Below the pieces are notes generated by a model. The model was given only the letters and a program-made list of their open reading frames with translations. It was not told the DNA's origin and searched no databases. DNA of 33,328 nt from Clostridia bacterium. Its GTDB lineage: Bacteria; Bacillota; Clostridia; Peptostreptococcales; Acidaminobacteraceae. Below, in pieces: positions 26,420 to 33,328 of the stretch (positions within the stretch are counted from its first letter, which is position 1; every line of letters starts with the position of its first letter). The translations under genes and the position numbers were made by a program. Location of the stretch: positions 1-33,328 of the forward strand of contig JACUUV010000032.1 of NCBI GenBank assembly GCA_014859095.1, written 5' to 3'.

Positions 26420-28216
26420 TTGGAAAAAAAACAGAATATCATGCTTCTCAGCTTGATTTACGGTCTTGTAGTCCTTTCGGCCATTGTTGCCCAATTGAGG
26501 CTATTCAATCTTTCTTATAATGCAAGGGGACTATATGTGTCATCAGGAATTATTCTTCTTGGCGCATTTGGAATGACATATGCGATAAAAAGGGAGATTC
26601 TACATTTCAATAAATATGTCGGCATTAAAGACATGCTGTTCAAGGATAAAGATCGACAACAAGTCCAGTTGAAATATGAAAATCTGAGAAACGATCAAGA
26701 AGAAAAAATGCTCAGTATCACAGTTCAAAAAGAAATACTGTTGAACTTGGAAGTCCAACTGAAAAACATACAGAAGGTGTCAACAACACTCGATTCGGAT
26801 GTCAAAGCATTGAATGAAAAAAAAGAATACGCCATCCACTTTTTTGATGCACTTGCGAACCTTTTACCTCAAAGAATTTGGATCACAGACGCTCATGGTC
26901 AGATCCTGTTCATAAACAGTGCATTTAGGAGCAACTTAAGTAAAGGGAAAAAAATAAACAATCTAATGGATTTTCTTGAAATATCAGAAGACCAAATGGA
27001 AATATTCAATAAGAGGAATTTCGGCAGTATATTGTATCGATTCAAAGAGGACAGTGGCAATTTGGCTCTTGAAGGGAAGTCTATCAGGATATTCGAGAAC
27101 GATACGGTCAAATACATTTTATATACCTCCAAATCCACAGATTTTGAAAAGAAGATGAATCAGAATTACCTAAGGAAAAGTAGAGATCTCCATGTGATCA
27201 ATGAGATCGGAAAGATAATCATCGGTCGAAGTACAATCAGCGGGACGCTCCAAGAAGCGCTCGACAAGATTGCATTTCTAAACAATTTGAATTCAACAAC
27301 CATTAGATTGTTGAATGATAAGAACGAATTAGAGATAAAAGCGTTAAGTGGTTACAGTAAGGAATTCATACTTAAAAATAAAGTTGAGGCAGAATTGTCT
27401 CATATGGGCTATGCTTACAATGAGAATAGAATGATTTTTATCAATAAGCCAGAAGATCTTTTGTTCAACGATCCGGACGTTGAGAATGTCGTGAGAAAAG
27501 GCGGCAAAATCGCCTATATTCCACTAGCCAATTACAAGAAGACTTTTGGAATCATGTCCATAGTCAGTGACAATGAGTTCAATACTGAAAATCTCACCTT
27601 GTTTGAAGCCATTTCCATCAATCTTACTATAGCACTTGAAAAAATATTGCTGTATGATCAGCTTAAATCCAATTATTTCAAAACTGTAGAGGCTTTTGTG
27701 ACCGCCTCGGAAATCAATTCGGAATGGTTCAGCGGGCACTCGAGGAGAGTTGCCGAGATTTGTAGGGCAATTGCAGAAAAACTATATCTGAATGAGCATG
27801 AAGTCGATGAAATTTATATGGCTGGACTTTTGCACGACGTCGGAAAATTGTCATCAGATTACGACAATGAGGATTTAAAGGATATTCATTATCACAGTAG
27901 AATCGGACGGCGGATGATTGAAAAAGTAGGTTTGAGCAAAGATGTTCTGGAAGGTATTGAATACCATCATATGGACTATGATCTTAAAAATAATAGTGAT
28001 CCTGAACTTACCGAACAACCTTATTATGCTCAAATCATTAGGATTGCCAACGACTTGGACTGGTTGCTCAATACGGAATTCAAAATTGAATCCATGGAAT
28101 CCGCTACGGAACAGCTGAATGAAAAGAGCAATACCATTTACTCCAGTCAGTTTCTTAAGATTCTTGGCGCGATATTAAATGAACCCAATAATATAATACA
28201 AAGTGTTTACCATTAA
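26420..28216 (+). CDS. membrane PAS-GAF protein with a degenerate HD-GYP domain
   Basis: A 598-residue putative sensor. Two membrane helices (about 8-28 and 40-56) lead into a coiled coil (about 65-140). A PAS domain (about 140-240, RIWITDAHGQILFINSAF) and a GAF-like domain (about 255-410) follow, then an HD domain (about 420-560). The HD motif LLHDVGK and the second HH are present. However, the sequence after HH reads MDYDLKNNSDP, with no GYP signature, and the later AD pair is ND. It may therefore be inactive or act on another substrate. The start is TTG at 26420 after GGGGGGTGA. A close relative with a fuller HD-GYP follows. Confidence 0.8.
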   Translation: MEKKQNIMLLSLIYGLVVLSAIVAQLRLFNLSYNARGLYVSSGIILLGAFGMTYAIKREILHFNKYVGIKDMLFKDKDRQQVQLKYENLRNDQEEKMLSITVQKEILLNLEVQLKNIQKVSTTLDSDVKALNEKKEYAIHFFDALANLLPQRIWITDAHGQILFINSAFRSNLSKGKKINNLMDFLEISEDQMEIFNKRNFGSILYRFKEDSGNLALEGKSIRIFENDTVKYILYTSKSTDFEKKMNQNYLRKSRDLHVINEIGKIIIGRSTISGTLQEALDKIAFLNNLNSTTIRLLNDKNELEIKALSGYSKEFILKNKVEAELSHMGYAYNENRMIFINKPEDLLFNDPDVENVVRKGGKIAYIPLANYKKTFGIMSIVSDNEFNTENLTLFEAISINLTIALEKILLYDQLKSNYFKTVEAFVTASEINSEWFSGHSRRVAEICRAIAEKLYLNEHEVDEIYMAGLLHDVGKLSSDYDNEDLKDIHYHSRIGRRMIEKVGLSKDVLEGIEYHHMDYDLKNNSDPELTEQPYYAQIIRIANDLDWLLNTEFKIESMESATEQLNEKSNTIYSSQFLKILGAILNEPNNIIQSVYH

Positions 28217-28227
28217 ATGAGGCTGTA

Positions 28228-30132
28228 ATGATGAAAATGCAACTGAGTTTCAAGTTTAATATGACAAGCATGCTTTTTATGTTGCTCCCACTTACTGCCG
28301 TGTTGTTCATTCAAGAAAGTGGAGCGTATAGACCAGATTTTATAGCCGTTTATGTACTTATTCAGGGCTTTATTTTCTTTGTCTGGAACAAACTCATGTT
28401 GATAAGGATCAAGAAAAGCAATCGAATCACAAAGATGCTGGACATGAACTATGATGAACAGATTGAGCACATAAAGGACATGGAACCTCTGAACAACGGA
28501 GAGGAGCGATTGGTCAAATTGATTCGCTCCATGCAATTCGCTGTGAATGTCGAGTCTCAGATGGAAAAAGACAGCGCTTTGTTGGAAGAGGAAATCAATA
28601 GACTCAAAGCAAAAACCACTGAGCTTAACATTGAAAAACAGCTTAATATGACCGCTTATGATTTGCAGGATACCATAAATCGCAATCTTTCCGGGTTCTC
28701 GGATCAACTATTGGTCAGATTGGATTCACATGGATCAGTCTTGGATGTCAACGAACTGTTTGTATCCAGATTGGGCTATTCCAAAAAAGAATGCATCGGG
28801 AAATCATTCAGTGACTTCTATCAGGGAGGAAACGAGGGAAACGGTCCCAAAATCACCTCTCTTTTTCAAGCCAGTGAAGAACCCTTGTTTTTAAGAATCT
28901 GGTATAAGAACCACGGTGGCGGCGCATTTGAATACGTAAGCTTCAAGACCATTGAACTGTCAGATGGGTCCTACCTTTGCGTCGGAAAATCCATTGGTGA
29001 TGAAATCACACTTCAAAGCCGTATTATAAGAAAGAAAAAAGAACTGGACTACATCAATCAAATCAATTCTGCGTTGATCAGCAACAGAAGTGTCGACGAA
29101 TTGCTCGAAAACATTGTAAAAAGACTTGAGAATTTATTTAATCTCACACTCGGATGCATTTATACGCTCAATGATCAAAAAGCATGGGAACTCGTCACAT
29201 ACACCTCCAAAAATTTGTCTCGTGAAGAGTTTTTGGAATTTGAGATCGAACAGAATTTTGATGAGAATTGGCTCAATACTCTCGAAGTCAAAATTGAGAA
29301 ACAGGATTCTGAGCTTGGAGATTTTGTCAAATACATGGCTTTCGCGCCTCTTGAGGTTGAAGGCAAAGTCATCGCCATCATGTGCATAGGATTAGTTCAG
29401 GATATCAAAGTCAATGATTACAACATTCTTAGAATGTTCAACAATCAAGCATCCATAGTGGTTCAACGCGCCATCATCTATGAAAAGCTTAGAAGACAGT
29501 ATTTCAACACCATCGAGGCACTAGTCAGTGTTATCGAGGCAAAGGACAAATACACAGAAGGTCATTCTAGAAGAGTATCCAGATTTGCAGTTGAAATAGC
29601 AAAAAAAATGGGCTATAGTAATGAAGAGATTGAGAATGTTGAAATTTCAGGTCTTTTGCATGATGTTGGTAAAATTGGAATAGACCAGGATATTTTGATC
29701 AAACGAGGCAAGCTCTCAGACGAAGAATATGAAATCATGAAACTTCATCCTGAAAAAGGGATACAGATTCTGGATACGATCCATTTGCGCGACGACATCC
29801 GTGAAGGTATCCTTTACCATCATGCACGCTTTGACCTTCGGGGTTACCCGACACATACTCTGGAAGAGCTTCCACTGTTCGCTGCAATCATTGGAGCCGC
29901 TGATGCTTTCGATGCCATAACATCGGCCAGATCGTACTCACACGCACGCAGTATTGACGACGCTTTGAAAGAATTGATTCAATATAAAGGGACGCAATTT
30001 TATCCCGAGATCATTGAGATTATTGAAAGGCTTGTCAAGGAAAATAGAGAGATCATTCAAACCATCATTGACGATCAGCAAGGAGAAAGAAATGTCATAT
30101 CAGGCACTTTACAGACAGTGGCGGCCACTTGA
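28228..30132 (+). CDS. membrane PAS-GAF-HD-GYP protein, probable c-di-GMP phosphodiesterase
   Basis: A 634-residue protein with the same plan as its neighbour: two membrane helices (about 12-55), a coiled coil, PAS (about 165-270, DSHGSVLDVNELFVSRLGYS), GAF (about 280-425) and HD-GYP (about 435-600). The HD-GYP part shows GHSRRVSRFAVEIAKKMG, LLHDVGKIGI, LHPEKGIQIL, HHARFDLRGYP and GAADAFDAITSAR. HH is followed by Ala instead of the usual Glu. HD-GYP domains hydrolyse c-di-GMP to pGpG or GMP. The start is ATG at 28228 or 28231. Its last 41 bases overlap dnaX. Confidence 0.86.
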   Translation: MMKMQLSFKFNMTSMLFMLLPLTAVLFIQESGAYRPDFIAVYVLIQGFIFFVWNKLMLIRIKKSNRITKMLDMNYDEQIEHIKDMEPLNNGEERLVKLIRSMQFAVNVESQMEKDSALLEEEINRLKAKTTELNIEKQLNMTAYDLQDTINRNLSGFSDQLLVRLDSHGSVLDVNELFVSRLGYSKKECIGKSFSDFYQGGNEGNGPKITSLFQASEEPLFLRIWYKNHGGGAFEYVSFKTIELSDGSYLCVGKSIGDEITLQSRIIRKKKELDYINQINSALISNRSVDELLENIVKRLENLFNLTLGCIYTLNDQKAWELVTYTSKNLSREEFLEFEIEQNFDENWLNTLEVKIEKQDSELGDFVKYMAFAPLEVEGKVIAIMCIGLVQDIKVNDYNILRMFNNQASIVVQRAIIYEKLRRQYFNTIEALVSVIEAKDKYTEGHSRRVSRFAVEIAKKMGYSNEEIENVEISGLLHDVGKIGIDQDILIKRGKLSDEEYEIMKLHPEKGIQILDTIHLRDDIREGILYHHARFDLRGYPTHTLEELPLFAAIIGAADAFDAITSARSYSHARSIDDALKELIQYKGTQFYPEIIEIIERLVKENREIIQTIIDDQQGERNVISGTLQTVAAT

Positions 30133-31705
30133 TTTTGATGAGATCATAGGTCAGGATCATATCACGTCACCACTAAAGAATCAGATCACATCAAAAACTT
30201 ATGGACATGCTTATATTTTTTCTGGCACCAGGGGTACAGGAAAGACTTCAACAGCAAAGATTTTCGCAAGAGCAGTCAACTGCCTCGACAACACCACTGG
30301 AAATCCATGCAACGTTTGCGAAAATTGCCTGAGCATACTTGAAGATCAATTCATTGACGTTGTGGAAATGGATGCGGCTTCCAACAACAGTGTGGATGAT
30401 ATCCGTGAATTGCGTGAACACGTGAAATTTGCGCCCTCCAAAGGCAAATACAAGGTATATATCATCGACGAGGTCCACATGCTGTCCCAAGGCGCTTTCA
30501 ACGCGCTTCTTAAGACACTTGAGGAACCTCCGGAATATGTCATATTCATACTCGCAACAACAGAAGCTCAGAAGATACCTGCCACGATTCTTTCCAGATG
30601 CCAGCGTTTTGATTTCAAGCGTATTTCTTATGAGAACATCTTGAAGCGTCTTGAGTACATCTGCAAAAAAATTGATGTGGAATATGAGACGGAAGCACTG
30701 AAATTGATCATTCAAAAAAGTGATGGCGCGGTTCGTGATTCACTCAGCAGTTTGGATCAGTGCCTCAGTGTGGGCGGTAACCGCCTGACCATAGAAAATG
30801 TGGTGGATGTGCTCGGCGTTGTCGAAAAGACACAGATCGTTCTTTTGGTCCAGTTTCTCACCACAATGCAGACTTCTGAATCGCTCATGACAGTGGACAA
30901 CGTGCTTAGACAAGGAAAGGATTTGAATCAATTTCTAAACGGGTTGATTGAAGTTTATAGAGATTTGTTGATTGTAAAAATGGTGGAGAACAATTATGAG
31001 GCATTGATCAATGCGTCTGATGAGTATATTCAGTCACTTGTGGATGTGGTGGGCAGCATCACTCCGACACAGATCACTCGAAGCCTTGATTTACTGATTG
31101 AACTCTCCAAATCCATGAAATATTCGCAGAACAAACGGATCGTTTTTGAAGCGACCATCATCAAACTGATCAATCCGGAAGTGGAAGTGAACTATGACGC
31201 CATGATGGAGAGAATCGAGAGAATTGAAAAAACACTCGCATCTGATCAACTCGTAAAAGCTGCACCAAGAGTGATGAAAGAGGCAGTCAAATCAACTGAA
31301 CCGGTGAAACCAGTTGTGACAGAAGCTGAGAAAGTGGAAGAATTCATAGAATTCACAGATCAGGAAATTTCACTTGAAAATGTGAAAGGCATATGGCAGA
31401 CTTTTATTGAGACACTGAAAAGTGAAAAGAAAGGGCTCCATCCGATTCTGGAAAAATCTGAACCGATTTTGCTCAAAGGCGACAGGTGCATGGTTTCCAT
31501 AGCACCAGAGAATAAAATGTTCTTAAGTCTTCTTGTCAACACATCCAACACGGAATATCTGAACGGGCTGGCGAGCAAACTCGTCAAGAAATCGTTGACA
31601 CTGGATTATGAGGTTGCAGCAGAACAAGTTGAAAACAAGGACAGTGAAGAAGCACAAATTATGGACTATTTTAAGGATTATAAGAATGTGCTTGAAATAA
31701 AATAA
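30092..31705 (+). CDS. dnaX: DNA polymerase III subunits gamma and tau
   Basis: The AAA+ clamp-loader ATPase, 537 residues. Walker A is GTRGTGKTS (45-53). A four-cysteine zinc knot has Cys64, Cys73, Cys76 and Cys79. Walker B is YIIDEVHML and the SRC motif is LSRCQRFDF. The C-terminal 200 residues would form the tau extension binding the polymerase. The ATG at 30092 follows AGGAGA and lies inside the preceding HD-GYP gene. A longer upstream frame is not supported. I saw no obvious A-run frameshift signal for a separate gamma form. Confidence 0.95.
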   Translation: MSYQALYRQWRPLDFDEIIGQDHITSPLKNQITSKTYGHAYIFSGTRGTGKTSTAKIFARAVNCLDNTTGNPCNVCENCLSILEDQFIDVVEMDAASNNSVDDIRELREHVKFAPSKGKYKVYIIDEVHMLSQGAFNALLKTLEEPPEYVIFILATTEAQKIPATILSRCQRFDFKRISYENILKRLEYICKKIDVEYETEALKLIIQKSDGAVRDSLSSLDQCLSVGGNRLTIENVVDVLGVVEKTQIVLLVQFLTTMQTSESLMTVDNVLRQGKDLNQFLNGLIEVYRDLLIVKMVENNYEALINASDEYIQSLVDVVGSITPTQITRSLDLLIELSKSMKYSQNKRIVFEATIIKLINPEVEVNYDAMMERIERIEKTLASDQLVKAAPRVMKEAVKSTEPVKPVVTEAEKVEEFIEFTDQEISLENVKGIWQTFIETLKSEKKGLHPILEKSEPILLKGDRCMVSIAPENKMFLSLLVNTSNTEYLNGLASKLVKKSLTLDYEVAAEQVENKDSEEAQIMDYFKDYKNVLEIK

Positions 31706-31727
31706 TAAAGATTTTAGGAGGATAATT

Positions 31728-32066
31728 ATGGCTAAGGGCAAAGGACCTATGATCCCTGGAAACATGAACAATATGATGAAACAAGTTCAAAAGATGCAAA
31801 AGGAAATGCAGGAAGCGCAAGCGAAAATTGAAGAGCAGGAATTTGAGGCTACAGCAGGCGGCGGTGCCATCAAAGTGGTTGTCAACGGCAAAAAAGAAGT
31901 CATTAAAATTGAACTGAAACCTGAAATCGTCGATCCAGACGATATTGAAATGCTACAAGATCTGGTCATGGTCGCTGTCAATGAAGCGCTTAAGACAGCA
32001 GATGAAACCATGTCAAAAAGTATGGACAAACTCACTGGTGGTATGAACGTTCCTGGATTGTTTTAG
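31728..32066 (+). CDS. nucleoid-associated protein YbaB/EbfC
   Basis: A 112-residue DNA-binding protein of the YbaB/EbfC family. The N-terminus has the Met/Gln-rich [23 protein letters not shown] helix. The core shows [20 protein letters not shown] and IKLEL-like strands, and the end MNVPGLF is typical. It binds DNA as a tweezer-like dimer. GGAGG precedes the ATG. The gene lies between dnaX and recR, the standard order dnaX-ybaB-recR found across bacteria. Confidence 0.95.
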   Translation: MAKGKGPMIPGNMNNMMKQVQKMQKEMQEAQAKIEEQEFEATAGGGAIKVVVNGKKEVIKIELKPEIVDPDDIEMLQDLVMVAVNEALKTADETMSKSMDKLTGGMNVPGLF

Positions 32067-32075
32067 GGGCGTCTG

Positions 32076-32672
32076 ATGAAATATATCCCAGCCATCAGCC
32101 GGCTGATCGATGAGTTTGCAAGACTGCCCGGAATAGGCAGAAAAACCGCACAGCGCTTGGCGTTCCACATCATCAACCTGGATGCCAGTGAAGCTGTCCA
32201 GTTTGCGGAAGCCATCATGGACGCTAAACGAAAAGTACATTTCTGTGAAAAGTGTTTCAATTTAACTGAAGAAACTTTATGCGATATTTGTAACGACCAA
32301 AAACGCGATCCTTATATCATGTGCGTTGTCGAATCACCGAGAGATCTGCTAGCGATTGAGAACACAAAAGAGTTTCACGGTTATTACCACGTCTTGCATG
32401 GTGCGATTTCTCCAATGGAGGGCATCGGTCCAAACGAAATCAAGATCAGGGAACTGATCTTAAGATTACAGGGCGATGAAACCAAAGAAGTGATCGTTGC
32501 CACCAACCCTTCCATTGAAGGTGAGGCGACAGCGATGTACATTTCAAAACTCCTCAAAGGCACTGATATCAAAGTGTCAAGACTCGCACACGGCATACCT
32601 GTCGGTGGCGATCTTGAGTATGCGGATGAAGTGACGCTGGCAAAAGCCATTGAGGGCAGAAGAACTTTATAA
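32076..32672 (+). CDS. recR: recombination mediator RecR
   Basis: A ring-forming DNA-binding protein that works with RecF and RecO to load RecA, 198 residues. The helix-hairpin-helix is [16 protein letters not shown]. The zinc finger has Cys57, Cys60, Cys69 and Cys72. The Toprim part starts with [15 protein letters not shown] and continues to [15 protein letters not shown]. Walker-like [24 protein letters not shown] ends the protein. GGGG 10 bases before the ATG acts as the ribosome binding site. It is the last gene of the dnaX unit and is followed by a terminator. Confidence 0.96.
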   Translation: MKYIPAISRLIDEFARLPGIGRKTAQRLAFHIINLDASEAVQFAEAIMDAKRKVHFCEKCFNLTEETLCDICNDQKRDPYIMCVVESPRDLLAIENTKEFHGYYHVLHGAISPMEGIGPNEIKIRELILRLQGDETKEVIVATNPSIEGEATAMYISKLLKGTDIKVSRLAHGIPVGGDLEYADEVTLAKAIEGRRTL

Positions 32673-32693
32673 TTGTTTGAAAAAATAACATTG

Positions 32694-32725
32694 TGACGGT
32701 TGCATAGCGCATCCGTCATTTTTTT
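32694..32725 (+). terminator. recR terminator
   Basis: TGACGG pairs with CCGTCA, with three more pairs (TGC/GCA) inside after one mismatch. It is followed by a seven-base T-run. Confidence 0.82.
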
Positions 32726-32740
32726 GTGCAAAAAATACCA

Positions 32741-32795
32741 TGTCACAAGGATGTGACAAGGATTTTCGCTCCGTGTGACAGCGCTCCTATATAAT
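32741..32795. promoter_or_regulatory. TGTCACA/TGTGACA repeats and -10 box
   Basis: TGTCACA (32741-32747) and TGTGACA (32752-32758) form a perfect inverted repeat with a 4-base spacer. A third TGTGACA lies at 32774-32780. TATAAT follows at 32790-32795, but no -35 box fits at normal spacing. The repeats may be activator or repressor sites for the next gene. I do not recognise the regulator. Confidence 0.5.
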
Positions 32796-32862
32796 TGAAT
32801 CAATAAAGGGAAATGAATTAACCAATCTTTTATCTGTGACCTGCAAAAGGAGTCGTGCTAAT

Positions 32863-33111
32863 ATGAATAAAAAAATAAAAAAGACAGAAAAAAATTCCTC
32901 AGTTGGTGGCACAAACTTTTTGATCTCAATCCATCAACAGGAAGGTAACAGTTGGCAAGGCGTTGTTCAATGGCTGGAAACGGGAGAAAAGGTACATTTC
33001 AGAAGTGCTCTGGAACTGATGTCCCTGATGGATCAAGCTGTTGCAACAGAAAAGAAAACCAGTGAAACAAAGCGCACATGGCAAGGCAAATCAGCATCAA
33101 AAGCAATGTAG
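32863..33111 (+). CDS. small protein of unknown function
   Basis: An 82-residue soluble protein. A basic N-terminus (NKKIKKTEKN) is followed by a compact core (NFLISIHQQEGNSWQGVVQWLE, then VHFRSALELMSLMDQAV) and a charged, probably flexible tail. The WQG...W..(F)RS.LELM.LMD pattern recalls short proteins often seen in Clostridia without known function, but I can name no family. AAAGGAG (32846-32852) lies 10 bases before the ATG. The leader carries possible regulator sites, and a c-di-GMP riboswitch follows directly. Confidence 0.68.
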   Translation: MNKKIKKTEKNSSVGGTNFLISIHQQEGNSWQGVVQWLETGEKVHFRSALELMSLMDQAVATEKKTSETKRTWQGKSASKAM

Positions 33112-33121
33112 GGGGATACAT

Positions 33122-33213
33122 AACACGAAAAGGCAAACCCAGTGAAAACTGGCGACGCAAAGTCTGGAGTCTAAAGTATGGGAGTCATACCATACCACGA
33201 CCGTCCGACTGCC
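33122..33213 (+). ncRNA. cyclic-di-GMP-I (GEMM) riboswitch
   Basis: The conserved core elements are present in order: AGGCAAACC (33131-33139), a CCAGT-GAAA-ACTGG hairpin with GNRA loop, GACGCAAAG (33154-33162), a GGAGTCTAAAG block, and the closing GACCGTCCGACTGCC (33199-33213) whose TGCC pairs with GGCA at 33132-33135. This matches the class I c-di-GMP aptamer. TGCCAAA (33210-33216) can instead pair with TTTGGCA (33226-33232) just before the ribosome binding site of the next gene. No T-run follows, so control is probably at translation rather than termination. Confidence 0.85.
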
Positions 33214-33245
33214 AAAGGCAATTTATTTGGCAAAGGAGAAAGCAT

Positions 33246-33328
33246 ATGAAGAGAATTTTAAAGAGGGTTTTGGCGTTATTGTTGGTAGCACTACTTGTGA
33301 TCACGGGCACACCGATGGCGAGTTTTGC
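33246..33328 (+). CDS. secreted protein, N-terminal part only (cut by window end)
   Basis: The frame from ATG at 33246 encodes a typical signal peptide: MKRILKRV, a hydrophobic core ALLLVALLVITG and a probable cleavage region TPMASFA. AAAGGAG (33232-33238) lies 7 bases before the start. The rest of the protein is outside the window, so its function cannot be told. Genes right behind c-di-GMP-I riboswitches in Clostridia often encode surface or adhesion proteins, which fits a secreted product here but is only inference. Confidence 0.75.
   Translation, partial: MKRILKRVLALLLVALLVITGTPMASF

Overview
The window is the replication-origin region of a low-GC Gram-positive bacterium, most likely class Clostridia. 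Support comes from the gene order (gyrA-gyrB-recF-yaaA-dnaN-dnaA / oriC / rpmH-rnpA-yidD-yidC-jag-mnmE-mnmG-rsmG-parA-parB), the long SRP RNA with an Alu-type 5' part, strong AGGAGG ribosome binding sites, several TTG starts and perfect parS sites. A Fusibacter-like relative is only a guess.

Layout. Positions 1-1211 hold trpS with its own sigma-A promoter and a terminator. Next, on the minus strand, come a decayed Cache-domain fragment and an rsbV-rsbW-sigB type partner-switching operon (1228-3123). The minus-strand replication operon dnaA-dnaN-yaaA-recF-gyrB-gyrA fills 3242-11722. oriC is bipartite. About ten DnaA boxes lie between dnaA and rpmH (11723-12140). A DnaA box, GC-rich spacer and DnaA-trio unwinding element lies between dnaA and dnaN (10191-10390). 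From 12249 everything runs on the plus strand, so transcription diverges from oriC on both sides.

The plus-strand half starts with the rpmH-rnpA-yidD-yidC-jag and mnmE-mnmG-rsmG groups. It continues with parA-parB, two parS sites and a DgkB-type lipid kinase. A GAF/AAA+/Fis-type regulator without a recognisable sigma-54 contact loop follows. Then comes a four-gene operon of unknown function (23153-25329): two paralogous MerR-like helix-turn-helix coiled-coil proteins, an acidic coiled-coil protein and a membrane-anchored OmpA/MotB-like protein. It is preceded by a promoter and a perfect 22-bp palindrome. This operon is the best candidate for an undescribed system. Its parts would suit a link between origin-proximal DNA and the cell envelope, loosely like RacA or RocS, but that is inference.

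After tRNA-Arg, tadA, tRNA-Ser and the SRP RNA come two tandem membrane PAS-GAF-HD proteins, the first with a degenerate HD-GYP domain and the second with a near-complete one. They are followed by dnaX-ybaB-recR. The window ends with a small conserved-looking protein and a cyclic-di-GMP-I (GEMM) riboswitch in front of the start of a secreted protein. The c-di-GMP degrading-type enzymes and a c-di-GMP sensing RNA therefore lie within a few kilobases of each other.
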